NCBI GenBank assembly: GCA_029856635.1
Contig: JAHKLH010000075.1
Location: 1 to 7,559, forward strand
DNA from: Candidatus Njordarchaeota archaeon
Lineage (GTDB): Archaea > Asgardarchaeota > Njordarchaeia > Njordarchaeales > JAHKLH01
Length of the DNA stretch: 7,559 nucleotides
Direction of reading: 5' to 3'
Below are positions 1 through 5,728 of the stretch, piece after piece; the stretch's first letter is position 1, and the number at the start of each line of letters is the position of its first letter. The position numbers and the translations under genes are program-made. Below the pieces are notes generated by a model. It ran no database searches and had not been told where the DNA came from. It was given only the letters and a program-made list of their open reading frames with translations.

Positions 1-1
1 A

Positions 2-352
2 GTTGCACGTCATCTCGCTTACAAGGAGGGATTTCGAGAAGTACTTGTTGCATACAAAAGTTGGGGACCATTTGATATTATCATTCCAAAGAAAATCAAT
101 AAGTTCTGGGGAATAGGAATACAAGTGCGTGAAACAAGTAAAGATGCTTTAGAATTAACAAGTGGTGAAATAAATAAACTCTTAGCAGCAGCCAGAGAAA
201 GAAATTTGGTACCATTTTTTGCAGTTCTTTTCAAACATATTAATGAACTCAGATTTTATGAAATTTCAAAGAATCTCACGCAAACAACACTGTCTCAAGG
301 ATATAAAGAGTTAAGAAAGAGATTAAAACAGTTAAGGAAGAATTTCATGTGA
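2..352 (+). CDS. Holliday-junction-resolvase-like (Hjc/Hje fold) protein, 5' end missing, active site altered
   Basis: The frame is open from the first bases of the window, so the gene starts upstream; the GTG at 125 is an internal valine, not a start. The visible 116 residues follow the archaeal Hjc/Hje layout of the PD-(D/E)XK nuclease fold. A helix (HLAYKEGF) leads into a strand (VLVAYKS), then GPFDIII carrying the expected metal-binding Asp at fragment residue 25. Next come WGIGIQVRETSKD, a helix (SGEINKLLAAARERN), a strand (PFFAVLFK) and an RFYEI strand. In active resolvases the second motif is E-x-K (as in IEVKS); here it is Q-V-R at residues 41-43, so a key acid and the lysine are replaced. 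The N-terminal catalytic Glu lies outside the window. After the fold comes a Lys/Arg-rich tail (RKRLKQLRKNF) that could bind nucleic acid. A catalytically weak or purely structural DNA-binding role is inferred. Family assignment is by motif order only. It converges on the alkylation-repair gene with a 17-nt gap. Confidence 0.6.
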   Translation, partial: VARHLAYKEGFREVLVAYKSWGPFDIIIPKKINKFWGIGIQVRETSKDALELTSGEINKLLAAARERNLVPFFAVLFKHINELRFYEISKNLTQTTLSQGYKELRKRLKQLRKNFM

Positions 353-353
353 A

Positions 354-381
354 TTCCTTTCAAAATTTTTCATTTTCTTGC
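354..381 (+). terminator. T-rich stop region for the upstream + gene
   Basis: Directly after the TGA there are T-rich tracts (CCTTTCAAAATTTTTCATTTTC) that overlap the 3' end of the convergent gene. Archaeal transcription commonly ends at such T runs without a hairpin. No stem-loop is seen. Confidence 0.25.
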
Positions 382-1065
382 TTGCTTACTCATAAGTCTT
401 TTCTTCACTTTTTCACTCTTCAATTCTTTAAGTGCCTCTCGAGCCACGTATCTTGCACTCTTCGTACCAAGTTTCATTATTTCCTCAGCTAATTTCAAAG
501 CTTTTTCATTCAATTTTGGATTTCTTTTACCAATTTGTCTTAAAGCCCAGCTGACGGCTTTGTAAACATATTTTCTCGAATCCTTTGCTCCCTCTTTAAT
601 AAGGGGAAAGAATTTCTCAAACTCTTCATCAGAGCTTTTCTTATCACTAATTGCAAGCTTTGCTATTAAAACAAAACCAGCACGTTTTACAAATTCCTCA
701 TTTCTATTACACCATTCCAATATCTTCTTTCTAGCTATTTTGGTCTTCCACAAGAGATTCATAACTAGTTGATCACATAAGTCCCAATTGTCAACATCTT
801 TAATCCACTTTTCTATTAATTCATCAGTGATTTTACTTGGGTCCGCTATAAGTGTTGCTAGAATGCGAGCTTCATGTATTCCAGTTTCCCATAATTTTAA
901 AGCAAGATCGTGATTCATTCCAATGTTTCTCGCCAACTCTCTTATTTTTGGTTTAGGCACTCCAAGAATTTCCGCTTTTGACACAATTCCAAAACATCTC
1001 ATACCTTCAACATTTCTCTCATTACTCATCGCCAACAGTTTGTTTATAATAGCTTCTAGCTCCAT
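370..1065 (-). CDS. DNA alkylation repair protein, AlkD-like HEAT-repeat glycosylase
   Basis: A 231-residue, almost entirely alpha-helical protein of the DNA alkylation repair family (PF08713 type; Bacillus AlkD is about 235 residues). AlkD removes bulky or positively charged alkylated bases such as 3- and 7-methylpurines without flipping them out, using a concave HEAT-like surface. Family landmarks are visible. VDNWDLCDQ carries Trp94 and Asp98 with the same W-x3-D spacing as AlkD Trp109/Asp113. KAVSWALRQIGKRNP carries Trp173 at the place of AlkD Trp187. Arg128 in FVKRAGFV may match Arg148. The tail is strongly basic. The ATG at 1065 gives the usual family length and fits a box A about 40 nt upstream, leaving a short leader without a clear Shine-Dalgarno. 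It is divergent from a membrane protein gene and convergent with a resolvase-like gene. Activity is inferred from the residues; some family members bind DNA without glycosylase activity. Confidence 0.85.
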   Translation of the reverse strand: MELEAIINKLLAMSNERNVEGMRCFGIVSKAEILGVPKPKIRELARNIGMNHDLALKLWETGIHEARILATLIADPSKITDELIEKWIKDVDNWDLCDQLVMNLLWKTKIARKKILEWCNRNEEFVKRAGFVLIAKLAISDKKSSDEEFEKFFPLIKEGAKDSRKYVYKAVSWALRQIGKRNPKLNEKALKLAEEIMKLGTKSARYVAREALKELKSEKVKKRLMSKQARK

Positions 1066-1100
1066 CTTTGGAACCTTATTTTAGAAAAATTAATTAATGA

Positions 1101-1110
1101 GAATTTAAAT
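1101..1110 (-). promoter_or_regulatory. Box A (TATA) candidate for the AlkD-like gene
   Basis: On the minus strand the sequence ATTTAAATTC lies about 40 nt before the ATG at 1065. That would place initiation near 1080 with a leader of about 15 nt. The core ATTTAAAT is self-complementary, so the same box could also serve the divergent gene at 1176. Confidence 0.4.
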
Positions 1111-1111
1111 G

Positions 1112-1139
1112 ATTACGAAACCAATATGATTTTCGTAAT
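1112..1139. promoter_or_regulatory. Inverted repeat, candidate operator in divergent promoter region
   Basis: ATTACGAAA (1112-1120) and TTTCGTAAT (1131-1139) form a perfect 9-bp inverted repeat with a 10-nt spacer. It sits beside the box A candidate in the 110-bp gap between the divergent AlkD-like and membrane protein genes, a usual place for a dimeric regulator to control both. The centre-to-centre spacing of 19 bp is about two helical turns. The regulator is unknown. Confidence 0.45.
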
Positions 1140-1163
1140 TTAGAAATCCAAAGTTTTGATTCT

Positions 1164-1168
1164 GAGGG
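1164..1168 (+). promoter_or_regulatory. Shine-Dalgarno GAGGG for the membrane protein at 1176
   Basis: GAGGG followed by AACGAAG and ATG gives 7-nt spacing and supports the chosen start over the ATG nine nt later. Confidence 0.5.
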
Positions 1169-1175
1169 AACGAAG

Positions 1176-2027
1176 ATGAGTCTAATGAGGATTAAAGAGG
1201 AATTAAGTAAGCTTCTAAGGTACAAAGCAATAAGAAGTGATTTTCTTAACATACACATACCAGGTACGTTAGCTTGGACTCTCTACTGTTTTGGAATATC
1301 CTTATTCAACGCATATCATTTTCTGTATACTTATCCTGCTCTAGCAATAGGAATGACTACAATAATTAACGCTGTCCTATGGGCTTTCGATGGATTAAAT
1401 ACTCCAGAAGCATTAAGGAAATATATGAAAGCATTCTACAAGATTGTAAAAATTAGATTGTTTGTGTCACTATTGATAGTAATAATACCACATATTGTAG
1501 GATTCCTCCTTCTAACATGCTGTCCCGAGCTAGTAACAATTCCTTATAGGATTATAGCTAGTTTATTTGGAGCAAAGATAGAACTATGTTATTGGATTCC
1601 AAGACAAGATGTACTCCTTGCTTTAATATTGTTCACAATTTCAGTCTACATTCTAGCAACGGGACTAGCAATCTTTACAATACAATTTGTTTCAGATGCT
1701 AGGGATTATAAGAACACCCCATTTGTTAGAATAATGGGAATCAGCATAATCAAGAAAGAATTCGAACTAAAAATTTGGCTCCTAATTGTCTTAGAATCTA
1801 TTACAATATTTGGATTAGCTATATATTATCATGAACTATTGTCAAATGTTTTTAAACAGAAAAGCACGTTAGACAATATCGTATTTGTTCGCAATCTAAT
1901 TATGCTCGGAACTTTAATCATTCTCATTTTGTCAATAATACACATTCTGCTTGGAATAAAATCATTGAAGAAAATACACGATGAAATCTTGCCAAAAATT
2001 AAAAATAATGCTCCAAGAGATTTATGA
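1176..2027 (+). CDS. Six-helix integral membrane protein, unknown function
   Basis: I do not recognise this family. The 283-residue protein has a short basic, amphipathic N-terminus (residues 1-25). About six hydrophobic segments follow, at roughly 30-50, 53-71, 95-117, 145-170, 198-217 and 239-260, and the protein ends in a basic cytoplasmic tail (SLKKIHDEILPKIKNN). Between helices 3 and 4 there is a Cys-containing loop (TCCPELV and ELCYW) that would lie on the opposite side from the basic ends and could form disulfides. No catalytic motif, nucleotide-binding loop or transporter signature is visible. The ATG at 1176 is chosen because GAGGG lies at 1164-1168, seven nt upstream; ATG 1185 has no such site. 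It diverges from the AlkD-like gene across a gap holding an inverted repeat, so joint control is possible. Its stop is 40 nt from the end of the convergent CPBP gene. Confidence 0.75.
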   Translation: MSLMRIKEELSKLLRYKAIRSDFLNIHIPGTLAWTLYCFGISLFNAYHFLYTYPALAIGMTTIINAVLWAFDGLNTPEALRKYMKAFYKIVKIRLFVSLLIVIIPHIVGFLLLTCCPELVTIPYRIIASLFGAKIELCYWIPRQDVLLALILFTISVYILATGLAIFTIQFVSDARDYKNTPFVRIMGISIIKKEFELKIWLLIVLESITIFGLAIYYHELLSNVFKQKSTLDNIVFVRNLIMLGTLIILILSIIHILLGIKSLKKIHDEILPKIKNNAPRDL

Positions 2028-2067
2028 ACAGGATAAGATAAGCATGGTCATTAAATCATATCCCGAA

Positions 2068-2781
2068 TCATATTGATACTATATTGAAAAGAAAGTGAAT
2101 TATCATTGGAACATACAATGTCTCTGATTTCTCATATGCGTATGCAATCAAAACACCAAACACAAAAGCATGAATCACCCAATACATTGCAGCAACGAGG
2201 GGATAATTCGGCAACAAAAATAGAAAATGCGTCGCATGTCTGATTCCAAAGAAGAACGATGAAACTAGATTTGCAGTAATAACACCATATTTTTCACGCA
2301 AACGACTATACATATATCCACGATAAAGTAGTTCCTCACCAATCGGCGCCCAAATCAGAACATAAATTGCATAAATCAAAATTGCTACATCCACACTAAT
2401 ACCAAATTTCTTCGCAGCCAATAATGCTAGATCATCTAATGCTAAATTAAGATTGTACATAGAATTTGATGCTAAATCAAGTTGAGATAAGATGAATAAG
2501 TACATGTATTCCATTGCATTTAAAATAACTATAGTTAAAATAAGAAATATAATGAAAACCTTAAGCACATTCTTCTCAGCCAATAATCTTACGCTACCAA
2601 ATTTGTATGATTTCGTATAAAGCGGAATAAATATAGCGAGAAACGCATAAATTATGAAATATGGTGCCCATGGAATTGGATACAAGCTTTCAACAGCAAC
2701 AAGAATCGTAAGCAAAACAACCACTAAAACAACAACACTCGGTCGTATTAATGTGGACTTGTCATTCATTGTCATCATCAA
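2068..2781 (-). CDS. CPBP-family (CAAX/Rce1-type) intramembrane glutamic endopeptidase
   Basis: A 237-residue membrane protein with all three signature motifs of the CPBP (ABI/Rce1) family. These are EExxxR at residues 149-154 (PIGEELLYRGYMYSRL), FxxxH at 178-182 (FFFGIRH) and HxxxN at 229-233 (IIHFLFN). A conserved His204 and Gly209 lie in the intervening helix. In this family the glutamates and histidines activate water inside the membrane to cut peptide bonds. Members process prenylated CAAX proteins in eukaryotes, and in prokaryotes act in peptide maturation, immunity to peptides or stress signalling; the substrate here cannot be told. Hydrophobic segments at about 14-32, 36-54, 72-98 and 128-146 precede the catalytic half. 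The start is ambiguous: ATGs at 2781, 2778, 2775 and 2769 follow one another without a strong Shine-Dalgarno. An inverted-repeat element ends 15 nt upstream and may have displaced the original promoter. Confidence 0.9.
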   Translation of the reverse strand: MMMTMNDKSTLIRPSVVVLVVVLLTILVAVESLYPIPWAPYFIIYAFLAIFIPLYTKSYKFGSVRLLAEKNVLKVFIIFLILTIVILNAMEYMYLFILSQLDLASNSMYNLNLALDDLALLAAKKFGISVDVAILIYAIYVLIWAPIGEELLYRGYMYSRLREKYGVITANLVSSFFFGIRHATHFLFLLPNYPLVAAMYWVIHAFVFGVLIAYAYEKSETLYVPMIIHFLFNIVSI

Positions 2782-2796
2782 AAGATAATAAGAAAA

Positions 2797-2918
2797 TTAT
2801 AGTGTATTGCAAAACTTTTTTCCGCATCGAGGAAAGATTACTGCTGATTTAGTGCTAGACGGCTGAATGTATTAAGAGTATGTGAGAGACTAGGAAAAAA
2901 GTTTGCAATACACTATAA
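2797..2918. mobile_element. MITE-like element 1 with about 26-bp terminal inverted repeats
   Basis: The left arm 2797-2823 and right arm 2893-2918 are reverse complements over 26 bases, with a single one-base length difference in an A/T run. The outer ends read TTATAGTGTATTGC and GCAATACACTATAA, followed inward by ACTTTTTTCC and its complement. About 69 bp lie between the arms with no open frame. Taking the element as 2799-2916 (118 bp), the same six bases, AAAATT, flank both sides (2793-2798 and 2917-2922), as expected of a target-site duplication, although the surroundings are AT-rich. The TGTATTGCAAA end resembles IS6-type ends (TGTTGCAAAG), but IS6 elements usually duplicate 8 bp. No transposase is present. 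It could instead be a long RNA hairpin in the leader of the CPBP gene. Confidence 0.6.
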
Positions 2919-3376
2919 AATTTCCTTCTCAGTACATAACATTTTTTTGGAAATATATTTTGATTTATTTGGTGGTTAAATTGGAAATATATCAACTAAT
3001 TCGGATCAAATAATGTATTCATAATACGATTGTAATACAACTTGATGATGTTCATAAAATTGGTTGCAGCCAGAATAATTTTGTCATAAAACAGACCAAA
3101 ATCTCACTAGAAAAAATGTTAAGTACTGAGAATTTCCTTAAAACACAACATGTCATGAAAATACGTTATGAGCAATACAGGTTGCTGGATAGCATCGACT
3201 TATGATAAGTTAAAAACGATTAAAATCAAGATTAACAATAGTTAAAATAGGAGATTTGTCTTTTATGCACAAAGCCTCTCTCCACTTTGATTATAGTATC
3301 TACTTTTGATAAAGTATGCATAGACTACCCCAAAAATTCGATGATCCAATAGACTTGATACATTCTTATCAGTAGT
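2919..3376. other. Gene-free stretch between element 1 and the membrane protein at 3377
   Basis: About 460 bp with no convincing gene or RNA. It contains a 12-bp direct repeat TTGGAAATATAT (2947-2958 and 2981-2992) and a 10-bp inverted pair TTCTCAGTAC/GTACTGAGAA (2926-2935, 3123-3132). The final 110 bp on the minus strand stay open in the frame of the gene ending at 3377 for about 37 codons after its TGA. The original CPBP promoter may lie in this stretch if element 1 inserted between promoter and gene. Confidence 0.5.
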
Positions 3377-4240
3377 TCATTTATGTATCCTCGAATGAAA
3401 ACCTGCTATACCTATGTATCTTGACAACAGCACAAGCAAGCAGCAGAGACTCCAGATAAACCTGCAGTAAATGAAATACCAGAATACAGTCCAGCCCCAT
3501 CCAAACCAGAAAGCCCAAAGAACTGGTGCCTCAAAGATTAAGACGTACGTGAGAATAAGGCCAACTGAATTTCTCGTCTTGTGATATACAAGCGGGTAGA
3601 GCACGCCTAGAACTAGTATGTCATCTGGTTTCCAAGCACCAGAGACGAGTGGTGCATTGTATATTAAACACGTAGTTGCCATGACTAACGGAAGCACATA
3701 TTTCTTTGGCTTGAAGCGAAGGCACTCGTAGAGAAATGCTTGCAGAAAGACAAATATTCCTATTCCACTTATGCTCCACACAAGTAGTGCTATCAATGGC
3801 ACTAGCTCTCTAGGGAACTCATAGAACCATCTTGGCTTTTCTGCGCTTTCAACCCATTTTGTAATTAATTCTTTTGCATTTGCACCACTCATGAGAATGA
3901 AAATTATCGCTGGCAAACAAACCACTATGAAGTATATAGCTCCAGCCAGCATGAGACTCTCTAATATACCTTCACGTCTGAGCCCAAACATTTCATTAAC
4001 CTCTCTTTTCAAGATTCTCGACAAGAATATAGCTACTCCCGTAAATGCTAATAGATAAGTGAAATTGATGAGAAGTATCATTGGGAAAGAGAGTCTCATG
4101 TGCGTTAACATTAGTGCCAACTCAAAACCGTACACAGAAGAAAACAGTATAATACAGTATACAAGTGAAATCTTTGTGTCTAGCTCCATGTAGACACCAC
4201 AGAATCTAAGAATAAAATCTTTAATAAAATCTTCGCACAT
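3377..4240 (-). CDS. Membrane protein, probable catalytically inactive CPBP-family paralogue
   Basis: A 287-residue protein with seven or eight hydrophobic segments. Residues 160-240 follow the CPBP core layout but without the catalytic residues. FVFLQAFLYECLRF (163-176) occupies the position of EExxxR, with Gln/Ala for the two glutamates. LIYNAPL (192-198) replaces FxxxH. YHKTRNSVGLILTYVL (219-234) matches the family's 'tgsl...H' helix with Tyr for the last His. It would be a pseudoenzyme; this is my inference from alignment by eye. The C-terminal helix is unusually rich in aromatics (LWAFWFGWGWTVFWYF). Two starts are possible. ATG 4240 has GAGGGAG almost touching it. ATG 4189 (MELDTKIS) has GGTG five nt upstream and lies just before the first helix. 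The neighbour at 2068 is an intact CPBP protease on the same strand, about 600 bp away, so an old duplication is plausible. Homology could also be only superficial. Confidence 0.7.
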   Translation of the reverse strand: MCEDFIKDFILRFCGVYMELDTKISLVYCIILFSSVYGFELALMLTHMRLSFPMILLINFTYLLAFTGVAIFLSRILKREVNEMFGLRREGILESLMLAGAIYFIVVCLPAIIFILMSGANAKELITKWVESAEKPRWFYEFPRELVPLIALLVWSISGIGIFVFLQAFLYECLRFKPKKYVLPLVMATTCLIYNAPLVSGAWKPDDILVLGVLYPLVYHKTRNSVGLILTYVLIFEAPVLWAFWFGWGWTVFWYFIYCRFIWSLCCLLVLLSRYIGIAGFHSRIHK

Positions 4241-4409
4241 CTCCCTCTAGTTGTTCTTGAGTATGTGCTTTCTCTATTTGGGGTTTCTCTGTGGTGCTTG
4301 TGAGGGGAACGTGATTTCATGAGTAATCACGAATCATTTAATCACCAAAAACATGAGAAGATTCTCCAAAAATGCATAAACCCAGCAACACAAATAGGGA
4401 GATGTGCGA
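4233..4409. repeat. 14-bp perfect inverted repeat AGGGAGATGTGCGA
   Basis: On the minus strand, AGGGAGATGTGCGA (complement of 4233-4246) is the ribosome-binding site plus start of the gene at 3377-4240. The identical 14 bases occur on the plus strand at 4396-4409, 163 bp away and pointing the other way. There ATG 4402 opens M-C-D-F-L-K-K-stop, an echo of M-C-E-D-F-I-K. Element 2 begins 14 bp downstream. The repeat may be a copy of the gene's 5' end, a regulator site or chance. Confidence 0.5.
4311..4345. promoter_or_regulatory. GTGATT / AATCAC / AATCAC repeat cluster, possible operator
   Basis: GTGATT (4311-4316), AATCAC (4325-4330) and a second AATCAC (4340-4345) are spaced 14-15 bp apart, upstream of the membrane protein gene that starts at 4240 or 4189. 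The first two form a 6-bp inverted repeat and the last two a direct repeat. Short and AT-rich, so only suggestive. Confidence 0.25.
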
Positions 4410-4423
4410 TTTCCTAAAAAAAT

Positions 4424-4538
4424 AACGCTCTTATAACTTTTTCGGTTGGAATTGAAATGTAAAATTCTGATATATTTTTGCGCCTTTTGGTATCCATACT
4501 GGCTAGAAATCACCAACCAAAAAAGTTATAAGAGCGTT
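4424..4538. mobile_element. MITE-like element 2 with 26-bp terminal inverted repeats
   Basis: Arms 4424-4449 and 4513-4538 are reverse complements over 26 bases with one mismatch (C versus T at 4443). The ends read AACGCTCTTATAACTTTTT and its complement, and the inner ends are GGTTGG and CCAACC. The 63-bp interior has no gene. Total length (115 bp) and arm length nearly equal those of element 1 at 2797-2918, but the arms share only ACTTTTTT, so they may be different families. No clear target duplication is seen at the outer ends. As RNA on either strand it would fold into one long hairpin, so a structured RNA is the alternative. Confidence 0.6.
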
Positions 4539-4540
4539 TG

Positions 4541-4676
4541 ATTATTGTATTCTTTTCAATCCTCATTTTTGTTTTTTGATGAAAAATGGCATAATTATTA
4601 AAAACATTAAGAATAAGAAAATGATTATTTTTTCTCCATCGGATCGCTGGTAGTCTAGTGCGGATTTTCATTAATA
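4541..4676. other. Gene-free stretch after element 2
   Basis: AT-rich sequence with no gene. A 7-bp inverted pair CATTTTT/AAAAATG (4564-4570, 4582-4588) is present but has no terminator-like tail. The phrase GGTAGTCTAG near 4650 recalls a tRNA D-arm, but no cloverleaf can be drawn. Confidence 0.4.
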
Positions 4677-4843
4677 TTATTTTTGATCCCTTTGGTTTCT
4701 CTTCTTCGTATCTCGCTGCAAAAATAGGAGTCTAGGGCAATTCTCAAACATCAATGAAGCAAGCTCCTTGGCAATTACCAGCAGCACGAACTTAGAACAC
4801 AAGCACAAAATATCCGTACCAGAGTACTAGCGATCTTCTCCAT
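4677..4843 (-). pseudogene. Decayed minus-strand frame, unknown protein remnant
   Basis: A stretch visibly richer in G+C than its surroundings. On the minus strand, ATG 4843 starts MEKIASTLVRIFCACVLSSCCW and then stops at 4775. A second frame, open from 4826 to the TAA at 4677, continues with SKFVLLVIAKELASLMF and ends in a basic tail (LQRDTKKRNQRDQK). Joining them at about 4790 with one frameshift gives a hydrophobic N-terminus of about 25 residues followed by a helical, basic C-terminus of about 60 residues in all. I do not recognise the family. It may be the remnant of a small membrane protein or of a mobile-element gene. Chance open frame is a real alternative. Confidence 0.25.
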
Positions 4844-4950
4844 CATAAACACGTTATTCATGTTACACTGCATAATGATTTCAAACATTTTCTCAATTAA
4901 TAAAATATAAACTATCAATTCTCGCAATTTTAGGATTATTATCGTAAATC

Positions 4951-5093
4951 ATGTGCAAATATGTTAAAAATGTAATTTATTGTGATAATTATCAGAATTT
5001 GATAGAGATGATGATGGAATTGGCGACATACTTTACGAAATACTTGGTGATAGAGGAAACAAAGATTACAGGTTAGTAATGAAACCATTTTAA
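4951..5093 (+). pseudogene. Frameshifted C-terminal remnant of a NosD-like (parallel beta-helix) surface protein
   Basis: In the frame ending at the TAA 5091-5093 the sequence reads FDRDDDGIGDILYEI, then GNKDYRLVMKPF. This matches the well-known closing module of archaeal NosD/PbH1 secreted proteins (D-x-DGDGIGDTPY-x-I ... N-x-DxYPLMxPF). A TAA lies just upstream in this frame. The preceding piece of the module (GNYWSDY in intact proteins) appears in another frame as NVIYCDNYQN at 4969-4998, so one frameshift separates the two halves. Such modules end large extracellular or S-layer-linked proteins. Only about 45 codons are visible and no beta-helix repeats can be traced upstream, so this is a decayed 3' end whose body has been lost. 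Motif recognition by eye. Confidence 0.6.
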
Positions 5094-5299
5094 CATATTC
5101 GGTGAGAAAGTTAAAGAAAAGACTAACCTATTGCCTTACATTTTGACATGTATTTGCATCGGAATATCTATAATAGCTTGTGTTTTGAATTATTGATAGA
5201 AGAAGCAAGATTTCTTAATTTTTTGCAAAGCAAGTAATTTGCGAAAATGCACTGTACGTAATTAAGTTCATTTGATGTGAAAATTGCAATATTTGAAAA
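5094..5299. other. Gene-free stretch downstream of the HTH gene
   Basis: About 200 bp, AT-rich, with no gene. A short imperfect hairpin TTTTGCAAA/TTTGCGAAAA (5221-5247) lies beyond the end of the minus-strand HTH gene. It is not followed by a T run on that strand, so it is a poor terminator candidate. Confidence 0.4.
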
Positions 5300-5728
5300 T
5301 TAAACCACTTCAGCAAATGAGAGTATTTTTAGCAGTACTTTTTTAGGATCTTTTTCTCGTATGTTTAACAAATTGGAATAAAATTCTATTACTGCCCGGC
5401 AATTGGAATTTTCTTTGATTTCACTATCGAGTACTCTAGAATAAATCGCTAATGGTCCTTTCTTTGGAATATAAAAAATGAATATTCTCTCATTTGTTTG
5501 TCTTATGATTCCGATTAAAATTCCTTTTTCAGCATTCATCTTGATTATGTCTAAGTCCATCACATTTGCAAGTGCTACAAAAATATCCATTATTTTTGCT
5601 CTAGCGTACTTGAGATATAAACTAACTGCTTGCTTGCTTATTCCCAATTCTTGCGCAATTTCAGTAATCTTCTTTCCCTTAAGATACAATTCCCAAACTA
5701 TTTCCTGCTTATTCGGCAACCTTAACAT
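5300..5728 (-). CDS. Helix-turn-helix DNA-binding protein (Tfx-like / sigma-70 region 4-like N-terminus)
   Basis: A 142-residue soluble protein. Residues 5-46 form a clear HTH: helix 1 NKQEIVWELYLKG, helix 2 ITEIAQEL, turn GIS, and recognition helix KQAVSLYLKYARAKI. This is the layout of archaeal Tfx-type regulators and sigma region 4. The rest (residues 50-142) alternates strands and helices (KGILIGIIRQTNERIFIFYIPKKGPLAIYS) and may be a sensor or dimerisation domain. I do not recognise it. The ATG at 5728 is supported by GGAGGAG at 5736-5742, seven nt upstream, which lies inside the end of the preceding gene; the two coding regions overlap by 20 nt. It is therefore the second gene of an operon and probably translationally coupled to the membrane protein. 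It is the natural candidate to bind the 20-bp palindrome at the operon's promoter, but that is inference. Confidence 0.8.
   Translation of the reverse strand: MLRLPNKQEIVWELYLKGKKITEIAQELGISKQAVSLYLKYARAKIMDIFVALANVMDLDIIKMNAEKGILIGIIRQTNERIFIFYIPKKGPLAIYSRVLDSEIKENSNCRAVIEFYSNLLNIREKDPKKVLLKILSFAEVV

Noticed and set aside
19..234. 71-codon minus-strand frame opposite the resolvase-like gene
   Set aside because: The plus-strand frame shows the resolvase fold; the antisense product has no motif.
2926..3132. Inverted pair TTCTCAGTAC/GTACTGAGAA as ends of a mobile element
   Set aside because: Only 10 bp, about 190 bp apart, no target duplication and no extended similarity; compatible with chance.
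4334..4516. 60-codon minus-strand open frame
   Set aside because: It runs through the arm and interior of inverted-repeat element 2, has no ribosome-binding site and no recognisable protein character.
4641..4672. tRNA-like phrase GCTGGTAGTCTAGTGCGG
   Set aside because: It resembles the 5' D-arm of some archaeal tRNAs, but no anticodon stem, T-arm (GGTTCGAAT) or closing acceptor stem follows.
5004..5016. ATGATGA as box C of a C/D guide RNA
   Set aside because: No CTGA box D at proper distance; the same bases encode the Asp run of the NosD-like remnant.
5221..5247. Hairpin TTTTGCAAA/TTTGCGAAAA as terminator of the HTH gene
   Set aside because: Imperfect stem, about 55 nt beyond the stop, and not followed by a T run on the minus strand.
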